64,000 bases of DNA from contig CM065698.1 of assembly GCA_017654935.2 (NCBI GenBank), positions 42,881,894 to 42,945,893 on the forward strand, given 5' to 3'. Positions 11,970 to 23,254 of the stretch are shown in pieces. Every line of letters starts with the position of its first letter. Position 1 is the stretch's first letter. The notes under the pieces were generated by a model, which was not told the DNA's origin, ran no database searches, and worked only from the letters and a program-made list of their open reading frames with translations. Both the position numbers and the translations under genes were made by a program. The DNA comes from Phymorhynchus buccinoides. Taxonomy: Eukaryota > Mollusca > Gastropoda > Neogastropoda > Raphitomidae.

Positions 11970-12171
11970 CAGGGCTCCCAATCGTCCCGCAAAACAAGGG
12001 GTCACAGGAACTTCACTTACTGTATAGAGGGTCCTAGAGGCAGGATAGAGGGTCCCAGTGGCATTGCAAATGCTAAAAAGATTTTTTCTAGTGCATCCCT
12101 GGGACCCCCTGCACATTCTTTTAGAGGGTCCTTGAGAATGTTAGTGCTTCATAGACCCCCTGGGAGCCCTG
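11970..12171. mobile_element. 202-bp miniature inverted-repeat element, hAT-like ends
   Basis: The element starts CAGGGCTCCCA and ends TGGGAGCCCTG, an exact 11-bp inverted repeat. It is flanked by the direct repeat ATGTAC on both sides (11964-11969 and 12172-12177). CAGGG termini are typical of hAT elements, although their duplications are usually 8 bp and only 6 bp match here. The interior contains three AGAGGGTCC copies and no coding capacity. Confidence 0.75.
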
Positions 12172-12195
12172 ATGTACGTACACGTAGTTAAAGTC

Positions 12196-13115
12196 TAACA
12201 TATTACTTAAAGCTAATGTATCATCTTACCAGCTTTTAAGTAATATGTTGCACAAAATTGTAGCTGATTCTGTACAGTATATCACATTAATATATTGTAA
12301 AAGCAAAAAAAATGGACCTCTCAAGGTCAAAGGTCAAAGTCAATACATGCCACTAGTTACCCAGTTGGGCATGTCAGTTTTAAGCAATATATCACTCTAC
12401 AAAATTTGAAATTATTCTGTACAGTAGATCACAAGATTATTGCAAAGACAAAAATTGACCTTTCAAGGTCAAAGGTCAAGGTCAACATTGAAATAGTTAC
12501 CAATGGTTATCCAGTTGGGTAAGTCAGCTTTAGGCAATATACTACCTTACAAAACTGTAAGTGATTATGTACAGTAGATTACAAAATATTGTAAAAGCAA
12601 AACATTGACCTTTCAAGGTCAAAGGTCAAGGTCAAAGTCAATACATGGCACTAGTTACCCAGTTTGGCATGCCAGTTTTAAGCAATGTATCACGATACAA
12701 AATTTGAAGTAATTCTGCACAGTAGATCGCAAGATATTGTAAAGGAAAAAAACAAAAACTTTCAAGGTCAAAGGTCACAGGTCAATAAAATAAAAGTTAC
12801 CAATAGTTACTAATGATTACCTAGCTGGGCATATCAGCTTCTAGTAATAAACTGCCCAACGAAATTTGAACTAATTCTGTACAGTACACTGCAAGATATC
12901 GGAAAGACAAAAATGTAAGTTTTCAAGGTCAAAGTCAAGGTCAAGGTCAGTAAGGCAATAGGTACCAATAGCTACCCAACTGGGCATGTCAGACTAACGC
13001 AATGTACCATCAGACAAATTTCGAAATAATTCTGTATAACAGGTCTCACAATATAGCAAAGCAAAAAAGTTCATATTTTAAGGTCAAAGGTCAAGGTCAA
13101 GGTTTAAAAAAATAA
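12196..13115 (+). repeat. Tandem array of ~150-bp units carrying TCAAGGTCAAAGGTCAAGGTCA motifs
   Basis: Six diverged units with a 142-161 bp period. Each carries, in order, a TTACCCAGTTGGGCATGTCAG-type block, a TTTAAGCAATAT block, an AATTCTGTACAGTAGATCA block and a cluster of AAGGTCA direct repeats. The motif cluster begins near 12321, 12463, 12613, 12762, 12923 and 13079. AGGTCAAAGGTCA is a perfect DR1 nuclear-receptor-type element and TCAAGGTCA is the extended half-site used by ERR/SF-1-type receptors. The match is directly visible; regulatory function is inference. Related blocks occur at 26705-26815 and 56165-56400, so the unit belongs to a dispersed repeat family. Confidence 0.85.
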
Positions 13116-13904
13116 TAATTTTCTAGACTAGAAAGTACAATAATTAGAAGGAGCTTGTCGTTCTGATTCCAATGATACCAAAACCAGTTCTGTAGGTCAA
13201 TTATGACCAAAGATATGAAATTAGCCTATTTACAAATTTCATGTTATCATTCTGTACACACAAAAACGCTATTTTTACCAACTTCACAAGTGATTTTGAG
13301 GCACTTGGGAATGAAACAGGCTTCTGTAATAAATCAAGCATGTAGTCCACATACTTATTGTCTTGGAGAAACAGCACTTGTTTATATTGGCCTAATCAGT
13401 TTTAATATGAAGATCTTTAAAGTTGAACAATACACGAATTTGCAATATCATGAATATGACACAAAAAGAGCGTAAAAATTAAATATTAAAAAAATCATAA
13501 CTCATTATCTAATTGTCTTAGAGGAAAAAAATGGATACCGTTGGATTCATATTAAAAAGTTCTATCTTACAATGTATATTTTGCACATATGTGTTGAAAT
13601 AAAAAAATGACTTTGGAATAGCTGGTGTATACAGTCAAGTTCTTCTGACATGCCAACACAGAAAGACTTCTCTTTGTTCTACTGTCAAATGACGTCGCAT
13701 TATCTCACGTCGGTCATGAAACTTTGTCTCTTGTGTGATGTTTACGATGTGAGCAAGAAATGTCGTTGATTCTGACATTCTTTTATGTTTAGCTCCCATT
13801 TCAGCGAATTGTCATTTTTCGGGGGTGGTGCTCGAAATTCACGCGATGCACGTAAACGGGAAATTGGATCATACAAATTTGTGTGTGATTGGTCATTCCA
13901 GTCG
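13116..13904. other. No gene recognised
   Basis: AT-rich sequence with a 90-codon plus-strand frame (13203-13475) that shows no domain and follows directly on the tandem array. I see no RNA gene or further repeat. Confidence 0.45.
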
Positions 13905-14297
13905 GGTGCCCACCGGTTCGCATAATGCGTTTCGCATAATCCTTTGATCAGAGCCGCGGGCGTGTGTCGAGTGTCTCTTCCAAAAAAAACCTGGCAGTTC
14001 GCATAAACGGGTTTGCCATTTCGCATATTATGCACTATTGCAGGTTCTAATGCACTCTACGTGACTTTCTGTTGCTTTCTTACTATCCCTAACCCTAGCC
14101 CTAACCTACCCTAACCCTATCCCTAAGCAAAGACCTAACTTGCATCCCTAAGCTTATCCCTAACGCGGGTGGAACTTTCTGAGTTTTATGCGAAATGCCA
14201 TGTCCACAAAGCTTTGTATGCGAAGCGGCAGTATGTGAATCGGCTTTATGCGAAATCGGCAGTATGCGAGTCGGCAATATGCGAACCGGGGCGCACC
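13905..14297. mobile_element. Fold-back element with subterminal TTCGCATA repeats
   Basis: The ends GGTGCCCACCGGTTCGCATA (13905) and the reverse complement of the right end (14297) agree at 18 of 20 positions. Inside each end, TTCGCATA-type motifs recur several times: on the left at about 13919-14035, on the right in inverted orientation at about 14188-14287, spaced roughly 17-20 bp. Arrays of subterminal motifs are typical of transposase-binding regions in non-autonomous DNA transposons. No target duplication is obvious. The centre contains a telomere-like stretch. Confidence 0.65.
14088..14165. repeat. Degenerate interstitial telomere-like (CCCTAA)n
   Basis: A run of CCCTAACCCTA-type units with variants (CCCTAGCCCTAACC, CCCTATCCCTAAG), about ten degenerate units of the animal telomere repeat in CCCTAA orientation. 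It sits in the middle of the fold-back element. Confidence 0.75.
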
Positions 14298-14559
14298 GTT
14301 CTCAGTCGATGTAAGATTTATTGCTTATAATTACACCACCTTTTAATAATCAAGGTTGCAAAAGTCTATACTTAGCAAATTTTGACCAGTGTATGTGTGC
14401 ATATAATTTGTAAGGAGAGAAAGAGTGAGTAGGAGATAATTTGGTAATTAAAAATGGGAAAATGTTTACAATATTAAGAGTTTGTATTATATATTGCAAT
14501 ATTATAATGTATGGAAATGTGATTTTAAAAAACTATTTCACATTATAGTTATCCTCATT

Positions 14560-14752
14560 TTAGTTAGGAGCCAATAGGAATTGTTCGGAAATAATTATTG
14601 GGTTTAATTGTCCCACGTGTGTGGGAGTGATCTTGCCTAATTCGAATCGTTCAAACAGGGGAAGTGGTACTCTCACCATCAGAGTAGATCATCCAGCATA
14701 AATCGCCTCGTGTGTTTCAAATAAACTTTTGACTTTGACTTTGTTTTAGTAG
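14560..14752 (+). mobile_element. Probable LINE 3' end with (TTGACTT)n tail
   Basis: The sequence ends AAATAAACTTTTGACTTTGACTTTG, a polyadenylation-like AATAAA followed by a short tandem tail, as in RTE/L2-type non-LTR elements. No coding sequence can be recognised upstream, so this would be a strongly truncated copy. Confidence 0.4.
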
Positions 14753-15133
14753 ACTTATATCACTTACAACACCATGCGTCATTCTAAATTTGATGTAATT
14801 TATATTTTTACGCATCATTTTGCAAGTTCTATAAGACTGCGGATACTGGCCAAGGTCATGTTTTGGAAAAACAAATGTTTGCAAGTCGCTGACTCGCATC
14901 CTGCGGTTTCAAGCTTCAGACCGCCATGTTACGCCATTGGTTAGCTATAGTTTTCTTAATTTGACCGGTAAGTATAGTCACGATTTTTTTTGTCACAGAA
15001 AATTCGCTATTGCAATCATACTTCCCTTTTGGTACGATGTTCTGAAAATTTGAAGGCGATTATTTTGTTGAAAAATGGCTTTTAATTTAGAGGATGACAC
15101 ACGCTGTTCCGCGCTGTTTCCCCTGTTAAATTA

Positions 15134-15481
15134 GGCCTTCGCACACTAGCATCAGGCGTCAATTGTTTCTTCAGAGCAACGCCTTGACGCGTTGACGCCT
15201 GTATCACAGCACACATTTCGGGTTCGAGCAAGTCTGCCATTTTTTTTCTACATCAGAGTTAAGGTCCTTCATCCGTTGTGATTGGCTAGTTTCACGATCT
15301 CTGCGATCTTGAGCATCAAAATTAGAGCCGGTTCTATTCTCGAGCAACAAAAAATCGCGCAGCTACGCATAAAAAATCCTGCCGCGCCGCGAATCTCTCA
15401 CACGCAAGCGGCGCATCAAACTGCGCTTTGCAGCAAAAAATCGCCGCGATCTCGAGATCTTGACGCTAGTGTGCGAAGCCC
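15134..15481. mobile_element. 348-bp Harbinger-like miniature element with TTA duplication
   Basis: The left end GGCCTTCGCACACTAGC and the reverse complement of the right end, GGGCTTCGCACACTAGC, differ at one of 17 positions. They are flanked by TTA at 15131-15133 and 15482-15484. A 3-bp TTA/TAA duplication and GG-rich TIRs are hallmarks of PIF/Harbinger elements. The interior is GC-rich and non-coding. Confidence 0.8.
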
Positions 15482-15611
15482 TTAACACAAAAAGAACGGA
15501 CTCTATAAGATCGTGAAGGGATACGGCGGATTGCTCATTCACGAGGTTCACCAGAAAAGTGTCTCGTGCATGTCTCGTGGGTCGCGTGCGAGTGGTGGAG
15601 GGGGGGGGGGG

Positions 15612-15617
<6 letters not shown>

Positions 15618-15654
<37 letters not shown>

Positions 15655-15945
15655 AGACTTCAGAAACTTTATTTTACAAGGAAAAGAATTCAGGCTGGGC
15701 CTAGTCTTAAATTCTGTTGGCTGGTTCTAAGCATGCAATGTGTAACTAATACTATAAATGAACATTGAGACACAGGAAAATCGCCAACAAAAAACAACGT
15801 AGTAATAACGCAGTGACATGCTCGCAGAGCATCAACATCAGCAATAAAAACAAACAGAATAGAACACTAACCACCAAATAAACAAACAAATACATAAAAA
15901 CACTTTCACTACAATTTACTTCTTCTACTACCATTACTACTACTA
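15618..15945. repeat. Composite dispersed repeat: (GA)n, unique core, (CTA)n
   Basis: After (GA)n (15618-15652) come the blocks CTTTATTTTACAAGGA, AGGCTGGGCCTAGTCTT, GGTTCTAAGCATG, ACTATAAATGAACATTGAGA, GCATCAACATCAGCAATAAA and ACAATTTACTTCTTCTACTA. The same order occurs at 39041-39560 and, in part, at 16330-16480 and 41150-41285, each time running into (CTA)n. The palindromic element at 15946 has been inserted into or beside this copy. Confidence 0.8.
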
Positions 15946-16159
15946 GTGTAAGACGGGGCAAAAAGCCCATGGGTGGGTAAGAAGCCCATGCCAATTATCC
16001 CACGAAACACAGCAAATCACACACACATTTTGCCCATGAGACGAGTGTTAATGTTTAGCATTCGTCTCATGGGCAAACCCGACCGAAACCTGCCCCACTC
16101 CATGAGACAACCGGCACGGGCCTCTCACCCGCCCATGGGCCCTCTAGCCCGTCTTCCCC
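15946..16159. mobile_element. 214-bp palindromic MITE (diverged copy)
   Basis: Same length and plan as the copies at 30379 and 59396: an AAGACGGGGCAAAAAGC-type left end, a GGGTAAGAAGCCC block, a central TTTTGCCCATGAGACGA ... TCGTCTCATGGGCAAA palindrome and a GCCCGTCTTCCCC right end. TA flanks both ends (15944-15945 and 16160-16161). It is the most diverged of the three full copies. Confidence 0.85.
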
Positions 16160-16220
16160 TACTATTACTATTACTACCACCATCACCACCATCGCCACCA
16201 CACCACCACCACTACTACTG

Positions 16221-16292
<72 letters not shown>

Positions 16293-16470
16293 TCACTACT
16301 ATTACCACTACCACATACTTTTACTACTACAGTGCCACAGTAATATAACAATGACACGGTACGCAGAACATCACCATCAGTAATAAGAACAAGCAGAACA
16401 GAAACCAACCGACCAAACAAAAAAATAATGAAGAGAAAAAAATAAATACTTCCACCACAATTTACTTAAT

Positions 16471-16534
<64 letters not shown>

Positions 16535-16560
16535 ATACTACTAATACTACTACTACTATT
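16160..16560. repeat. (CTA)n microsatellites with an intervening dispersed-repeat block
   Basis: (TAC)n tracts at about 16195-16305 and 16471-16531 flank a 150-bp block (GTGCCACAGTAATATAACAA ... CCACCACAATTTACTT) that also occurs at 41133-41280 and, diverged, at 39270-39430. Confidence 0.85.
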
Positions 16561-16803
16561 GATAATAATAGCTTATAGTAACTTGACTTGCATGGGGTGA
16601 ATACATTTGTTGTTGATTGGTCTATTAAAGTTTGGGGAAAATAATACTTTTTTTGACCAATCAGACAAGAGCCAAAGGATATGCTTCCGCAAACGTTTTC
16701 TAAAGCGCTTCTTGGACCCCTTTTGGCGTAACAGTTATGCGTGTCGTGACCGTCGTCTAAAGAAACTTGACCTAGGTTTCTGTCGCAGCAGTCACTTGTG
16801 ACA

Positions 16804-16992
16804 ATGGCTCGGCGTGTTCTGGCAGAAGCTGAAGTGACTCAAGTAGTTGGAATGCTCCAAGGTGGCGTCTCACAGAAGTGACGTTGGCAGACACTTCGGT
16901 GTGCACTGAAGCGTCATTCACAGGGCATTCCAGCGGTTTCAGGCGACTAGCCGATACTCAGCAATGTCAAGAAGAGAAGAGAGGATCAGTAA
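16804..16992 (+). pseudogene. Tc1/mariner-like transposase, N-terminal helix-turn-helix fragment
   Basis: An ATG at 16804 opens with MARRVLAEAEVTQVV, then GMLQGGVSQ, followed in other frames by VGRHFGVH and a RFQATSRYS-like segment and RREDQ, the order seen in the paired HTH region of Tc1-type transposases. At least two indels break the frame within 190 bp, and no DDE catalytic region follows. It is a short relic. The assignment rests on motif order read by eye. Confidence 0.6.
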
Positions 16993-17990
<998 letters not shown>

Positions 17991-18925
17991 ATAGTCTAAT
18001 AATGTAAAGAACATAAATGCACCAATATCGTCCCACCATCATTGCGAAACCTGGTTAATAGGCTATTGAACATGAAGTGAGAGTGGGGTTGGGGTTGGGG
18101 GGCAGATAGTGAAGGACCAGAGACTGTCTGTTTTAAACATACACGTTGCATGAACCTGTTTCATTTGATCTGCTCAAGTTTCGCTTTACATGCAGAACTA
18201 ATGGCAAACAAGCAGCAGTATACCCACCTCCTTCCGTTTCACACAGCCAAACACCACTCAACCTAATCTTACTGAGGCTGGATGTACGACTGTAGTGAAT
18301 ATATTTTCCAGAAGGAAAAAAGGGCAGGATAATGTAGGCAAGAGAAGTTATTTACTTGGTGAGTGATTCTGTTAAAGAAGGCTCTTCCTTATGTACCTTG
18401 AAAAGGACTGCCATGGAATAGGCACGTTATGAACATAAACAATTGATGTCAGGCATGCCAGTAATTCGATGTGTGTCCTTAAGCCAAGGGTCCTGATAAA
18501 TCATTAGGCTAATCTAATTGCGATTTTGAGAATAAGATATATATTTTCTTACAGCAAGTTACTAAGAATTCAGAGATTAAAAATTCAAATTTTGTGTAGA
18601 CAATTCAGTATTGTCAAACATGAACTAAATGAACCAAGTATGTAGGCTACTTCTCTTAATAAGCATTTAGATGTAATCACTTGAAGTTTTCTGTTTATTG
18701 AACCAAAAGCATACAGCATCCTTCTTTAAAAAAAGTGGTGGATGTGGAAGTAAGAAAAGAGACAGTGGTCAGCAGACATGTTCTGTTTTCTTGTGATGAA
18801 GAACAATGCACGGGTTATGACTAAGCTTGTCGCCAAAGAGACAAGATTAATTTTCTGGTTACTTGTACCACGGGGAAAATGATTTTGTGAAAACTGAAAA
18901 GTAATACATTTGTCAATCTCTTGGA
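17991..18925. other. No gene recognised
   Basis: About 0.9 kb with no open frame, RNA gene or repeat that I can identify. Confidence 0.45.
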
Positions 18926-19080
18926 CTTTAAATGACCACTGTATCGCTGTATATTCCATGTAGCTTGTAGAGTGTTTCCCACCCTTTTTCCACTCTATAC
19001 ATGTAAACGACATGTGTGCAAAGAGAAATCATTTAATCCCTCCAGATGACATTGCTTGAGTTAACCTGGCTGAAAAATCA
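18926..19080. repeat. Dispersed repeat, partial direct copies at 20079 and 21583
   Basis: The first part (GGACTTTAAATGACCACTG ... GTGTTTCCCAC) recurs at 21585-21650. The second part (ATACATGTAAACGACATGTG ... AACCTGGCTGAAAAATCA) recurs at 20081-20173 with small indels. The class is unknown. Confidence 0.7.
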
Positions 19081-20540
19081 GTCACTAAACGAGATAGGCG
19101 TAGGGCAGAAAGACAATGGATCAAAACTAAGCTGGAAATTCATAAACAGATATTGCAAATTGCAAACAATGTTGTTAATGAAATTGTACAACAGGCTAAG
19201 TCAGTGTACTGCAATGCAAAAATAGCAGCATGCACTACCACCAAGCAGCTGTTCAATGTCACAGATGCACTGATGGAGAGATTGAAATCATCCCCACTTC
19301 CTTCTTCTGTCTGTCTTTCTGATCTGCCCCAAACATTTAGTGACTTTTTTACTGGCAAAATCAGAACTCTCCGAGTTAGCTTGGACTCTCAGTCTGTGCC
19401 AGTACCTGATGTTCATTATGCCTCTTTTACTGGCAATCCTTTTACAGGTTTCGAGCCTGTGACTGACACTCTGGTTAAAGATATCCAGAAAACTGCTATT
19501 AAGACAGTGTGCTTGATCCCCTTCCCTCCTCTTTGCTATCTGCAGTCATGGATGATCTGTTGCCTTGCATCACCGCTATTGTCAATGAATCCCTCACTTC
19601 AGGCTGCTTTCCCTTGCACTAAAAACTGCTATCGTTCGACCTCTGCTCAAGAAATCTTCTCTAGACCCTGAAAACCTGAAAAACTACCGTCCTGTTTCCA
19701 ACCTTTCCTTTTTGAAAATCATTGAAAAGATCGCTCTTCTCCAACTCCAGGATCACCTTGACCGCAATAATCTACTCTATCCTTTGCAGTCTGCCTATCG
19801 CTCTGGTCACAGTACCGAAACAGCTCTTCTGAAAATAGTCAATGATCTTCTCTGTGCTCTCGATGATGGTCAGATCTCTCTTCTCTCCCTACTAGACCTG
19901 TCCTCTGCCTTTGACACTATCGATCACCAAACACTTCTCGTTCAACATACCTTTGGCGTTCTGGACTTTAATTCCTATGACGCACTCAAGTATGTCTCTG
20001 TTAATGGCCTCTCTTCTCGTTCAGCTTGGAGCATGTGTTCCTCCCTGTCTTGGGACCTATTCTCTTTGTCCATACTCAACCCATACATGTAAACGACATG
20101 TGTGCAAAGATAAATCTGCATTTAATCCCTTCAGATGACACAATTGCTTGACATTAACCTGGCTGAAAAATCAACTCATAATGTTTAACTAGAGGGCTTA
20201 TGTTTGCCTTTGAGAACAAACATGCATTTCCCATCACTGCTACGACAACCAGATTTACTCGTCTGCAGATCCTTCTCTGCTTCCATCCATTATTCAACGT
20301 ACTTTGCTGACATTAAATCATGGATGACTAACAACAAACTCCAACTGAACAATGGTAAAACATCATTGTACCCAAGAAACTCTTGTCAGCAAACTCTGTC
20401 CCCACTTCCATCCAGTTAGAAAACTCTCTTATCCACACTTCTACCACTGGATTATCCCCTCCACCAGCCTTTCCCTCCCCACTTCCGGGATCTGTAAGAC
20501 ATCTTCTTTCCGAGGAAGCTTGCCTCATTAATCTTTAATA
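19080..20540 (+). pseudogene. CR1/L2-like LINE ORF2 remnant (linker and reverse transcriptase)
   Basis: The plus strand encodes, across several frames, a pre-RT linker (RRRAERQWIKTKL, 19090-19130; LPQTFSDFFTGKI near 19330), then DPLPS-type and LKNYRPVSNLSFL motifs (19670-19715) and the RT core IIEKIALLQLQDHL, QSAYRSGHSTETAL, LLDLSSAFDTIDH (19716-19930). A degenerate PQGSVLGPILF region follows near 20040. A 90-bp repeat (20079-20173) interrupts the element, after which an IYSSADPSLL/DIKSWMTNNKLQLN stretch continues. Frameshifts at about 19510, 19930 and 20300 and the internal insertion show the copy is dead. Confidence 0.8.
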
Positions 20541-21893
20541 ATTAAACTTTAAAAAATAAGAATGCATTTCGAGGTGCAGATTCGTTTTCGAGGCTATTTA
20601 AGATTAAAATGTGGCCAAATTTGTCCATTTCCAACCACGTCCGGTTGGTACTTCTGGTTCGGGTTTGAAACAGAAGGGTTGCCCCATAACGCCTGAGTAA
20701 ATAATGAAAATATTAATGTATTCTTTGCAGCCATTTCCGATATATTCAAGAGTAAAAATTTGCCAAATTTTTGTCAATCGGTTTAATATTGAAAATTTAG
20801 CGTAATTCAATTTTCCTGCAAATTGCATCGAGGTCGGATGGAAAAAAAAATCCATAAATGGAAATAAGGGAAATTGATGCAACCCAATTTACATAAATTT
20901 GAATAACGTCCAAACTGTTTAACATATCATCAACAAACTCCTTTTAGACCTGGGCCAGAGTAAGGGCTACAAAATCCAATAGTTAGTTTTGTGACGTCCA
21001 CTCCGGCTTTGGCTATTCCGTGAACCAAATAAAGCTGCCTGACCATAGCTGGGACACCTCCCGTTCATACTTCCAGTTTGATAATATAGTGTGAATGTTG
21101 CAAATCTACTTTTGAGCAAATTCTGAAAATATGAACGAAATCTGTTCTGCCATTTTTGAGTTATTGAAGATTGAGATTTTCCCATTTTGCGGTTTTTCGG
21201 CCATATTTCGCCGAAGTTTCGGCAAAATCATTTAATATTACATTTTGGCAATCACTTAGTGCCCCGCAACATTGATGAAAATGTCAGCCAAATCGGACGA
21301 AAAAGAAGAAAAAAAATCTCTTACAAATGCAATAGTATTCTACATAAAGGGTAGAATCCTTATAAAACTGAACAAAACTACAAATTCAGTCAACTTTCTA
21401 AACAAAACAACTTCAAACACCTACAGTTTTGACATGAACCAGCTACCATACATATTGTATAAGGCACAAATGCAATGCTTGTGCGTCATAAATATGCTTG
21501 TGCAATGATGTCGCAGGGGAGGAGTTTAGCAGCTACGGTAGGAAAACATAAAAGCGTCAAAAGTAATGAGATCAGAAATCTGCCGGACTTTAAATGACCA
21601 CTGCATCTACCCTCCATCGCGTAGGTGGTGTTTCCCACGCTGTCCTTGCTCAGGACAATGTAAACAACGTTACAATTTGACAATTTACAGAGGCTTGCCC
21701 ATGCCGCTATTAAGCAAGCCACGTGAGGTGCAATAACAAACGCGATGTAATTAATCGACATGGAATCCATGGCAATTCTTTCGAATGTTGGCGATTCTAT
21801 TAACAATAAACAATGCACTGTCTCTAGAACTGTTTCTGTGTCGTGTTGTTGGTGCTTTGTCACCCCAAATAAAAACCGAGCAACCCGTGCAAA
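20541..21893. other. No gene recognised; contains one dispersed-repeat fragment
   Basis: AT-rich, with an open frame of 125 codons on the minus strand (21863-21486) that has no recognisable domain. The segment 21583-21670 belongs to the repeat described at 18926. AATAAA occurs near 21868. Confidence 0.4.
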
Positions 21894-22760
21894 TTATGAA
21901 GCGTTCTTAATCATCGTGCGCGAATGTCTGTGTACTCCGCCGTCTTGACCCGTTTTTTCTTTGTTGATGTTGGCCAATTTCACACGTTCATCAGCTTGCA
22001 TATTCTTCTCCTGCTGTTTCACGTACCAAAATACACAGTCATTTTCACCGGATTCGCAGGTATACTCCAACACTATGTCATCCGATTCAAGAATCAGGAG
22101 TTCTGTTTCGTCCGACTGATGCAGCACAACTTTCTTAAAGGCATTGTTCTTGTTACGTAATCGTTGCTGCACCGCCCAATTAGTCAGGGTAGACACAAAG
22201 GTTTTGACTACACGTAGGTTGAAACCAGCAATTGACTGATGGATGGTGGGATCAGTGACACAATCAACCTCAAGATCAGGAGTGGGAAGGTCTAGAATGG
22301 CACCAGGATCAGACGAAGGTAGGGACTGTTGATCATCAACTACATCTTCCTCTTCAGGTTCACTGGCAGTAGGATTGACGTGTGTTTGAGTTGTGTGTGT
22401 CTGTGTAGCTGGTTCAGATTCATTACACGCTGAATGTGAAGCACACAGTTCATGTTAATTTTCAAGCACAGTATTTTGATGCGGCACACTTACTTCATTC
22501 CTTTTGCGTTGATACAGCTCTGCTCTCGCCTTGTCTCTCCGAATCTCACTAGGTGTTTTCCTCCTGTATTGCACCTGTGTTGCTTTGTTCAGTACAGGGT
22601 TGTAGTGGTAGTGTTGTTGACAGTCTTCAGTCGTAAAACGACAACAGTATTTTCATTCCTCTGCCCGACAATTTCCCACGAATTCACAACATTTTCAGTC
22701 AGCAGAGCGTTGAGTGTCAGTTCTAAAGCAACTGGAATGCCAATTACTCCAATTGTGACT
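21894..22760 (-). pseudogene. Decayed minus-strand gene of unknown function
   Basis: Three colinear coding-like blocks run on the minus strand. Block 1 (about 22740-22605) reads LTLNALLTENVVNSWEIV ... TVVVLRLK. Block 2 (about 22590-22490) reads TQVQYRRKTPSEIRRDKARA ... QRKRNE and ends in a consensus donor GTAAGTG. Block 3 begins after a TTCACATTCAG acceptor near 22432 and stays open for about 180 codons to the stop at 21894; it is acidic at first, then contains RVVKTFVSTLTNW and a LESDDIVLEY segment. The SWKI/RRK-SPSQ-RRD pattern of blocks 1-2 resembles uncharacterised proteins frequent in cnidarian and molluscan genomes. A stop and frame change between blocks 1 and 2, and a phase mismatch between 2 and 3, suggest decay or wrongly placed introns. 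Confidence 0.45.
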
Positions 22761-22827
22761 TGAAATAGCTCGGTGTTGCTGCAGCTGAACTCAGTGGCGA
22801 CCTGTCACTTCGTGTTCGATCACGTGA

Positions 22828-23110
<283 letters not shown>

Positions 23111-23254
23111 CAAACGCACATGCGCACACACACACACACTGGTCATCAAGGGGGATGAGGTGGAGGTGGTGGACCAGTACAAATACCTTGGATCTGTCAT
23201 CGACAGCAAGTTGGACTGGTCTGCCAGCTCCCAGGCCCTACTCAAGAAGGGTTA

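Noticed and set aside
14088..14165. True chromosome end
   Set aside because: The CCCTAA units are degenerate, short and enclosed by other repeats, so this is interstitial.
19712..20092. Independent gene of 126 codons
   Set aside because: It is the RT core of a LINE (SAYRSGHSTETAL, LSSAFDTIDH), continued by neighbouring frames.
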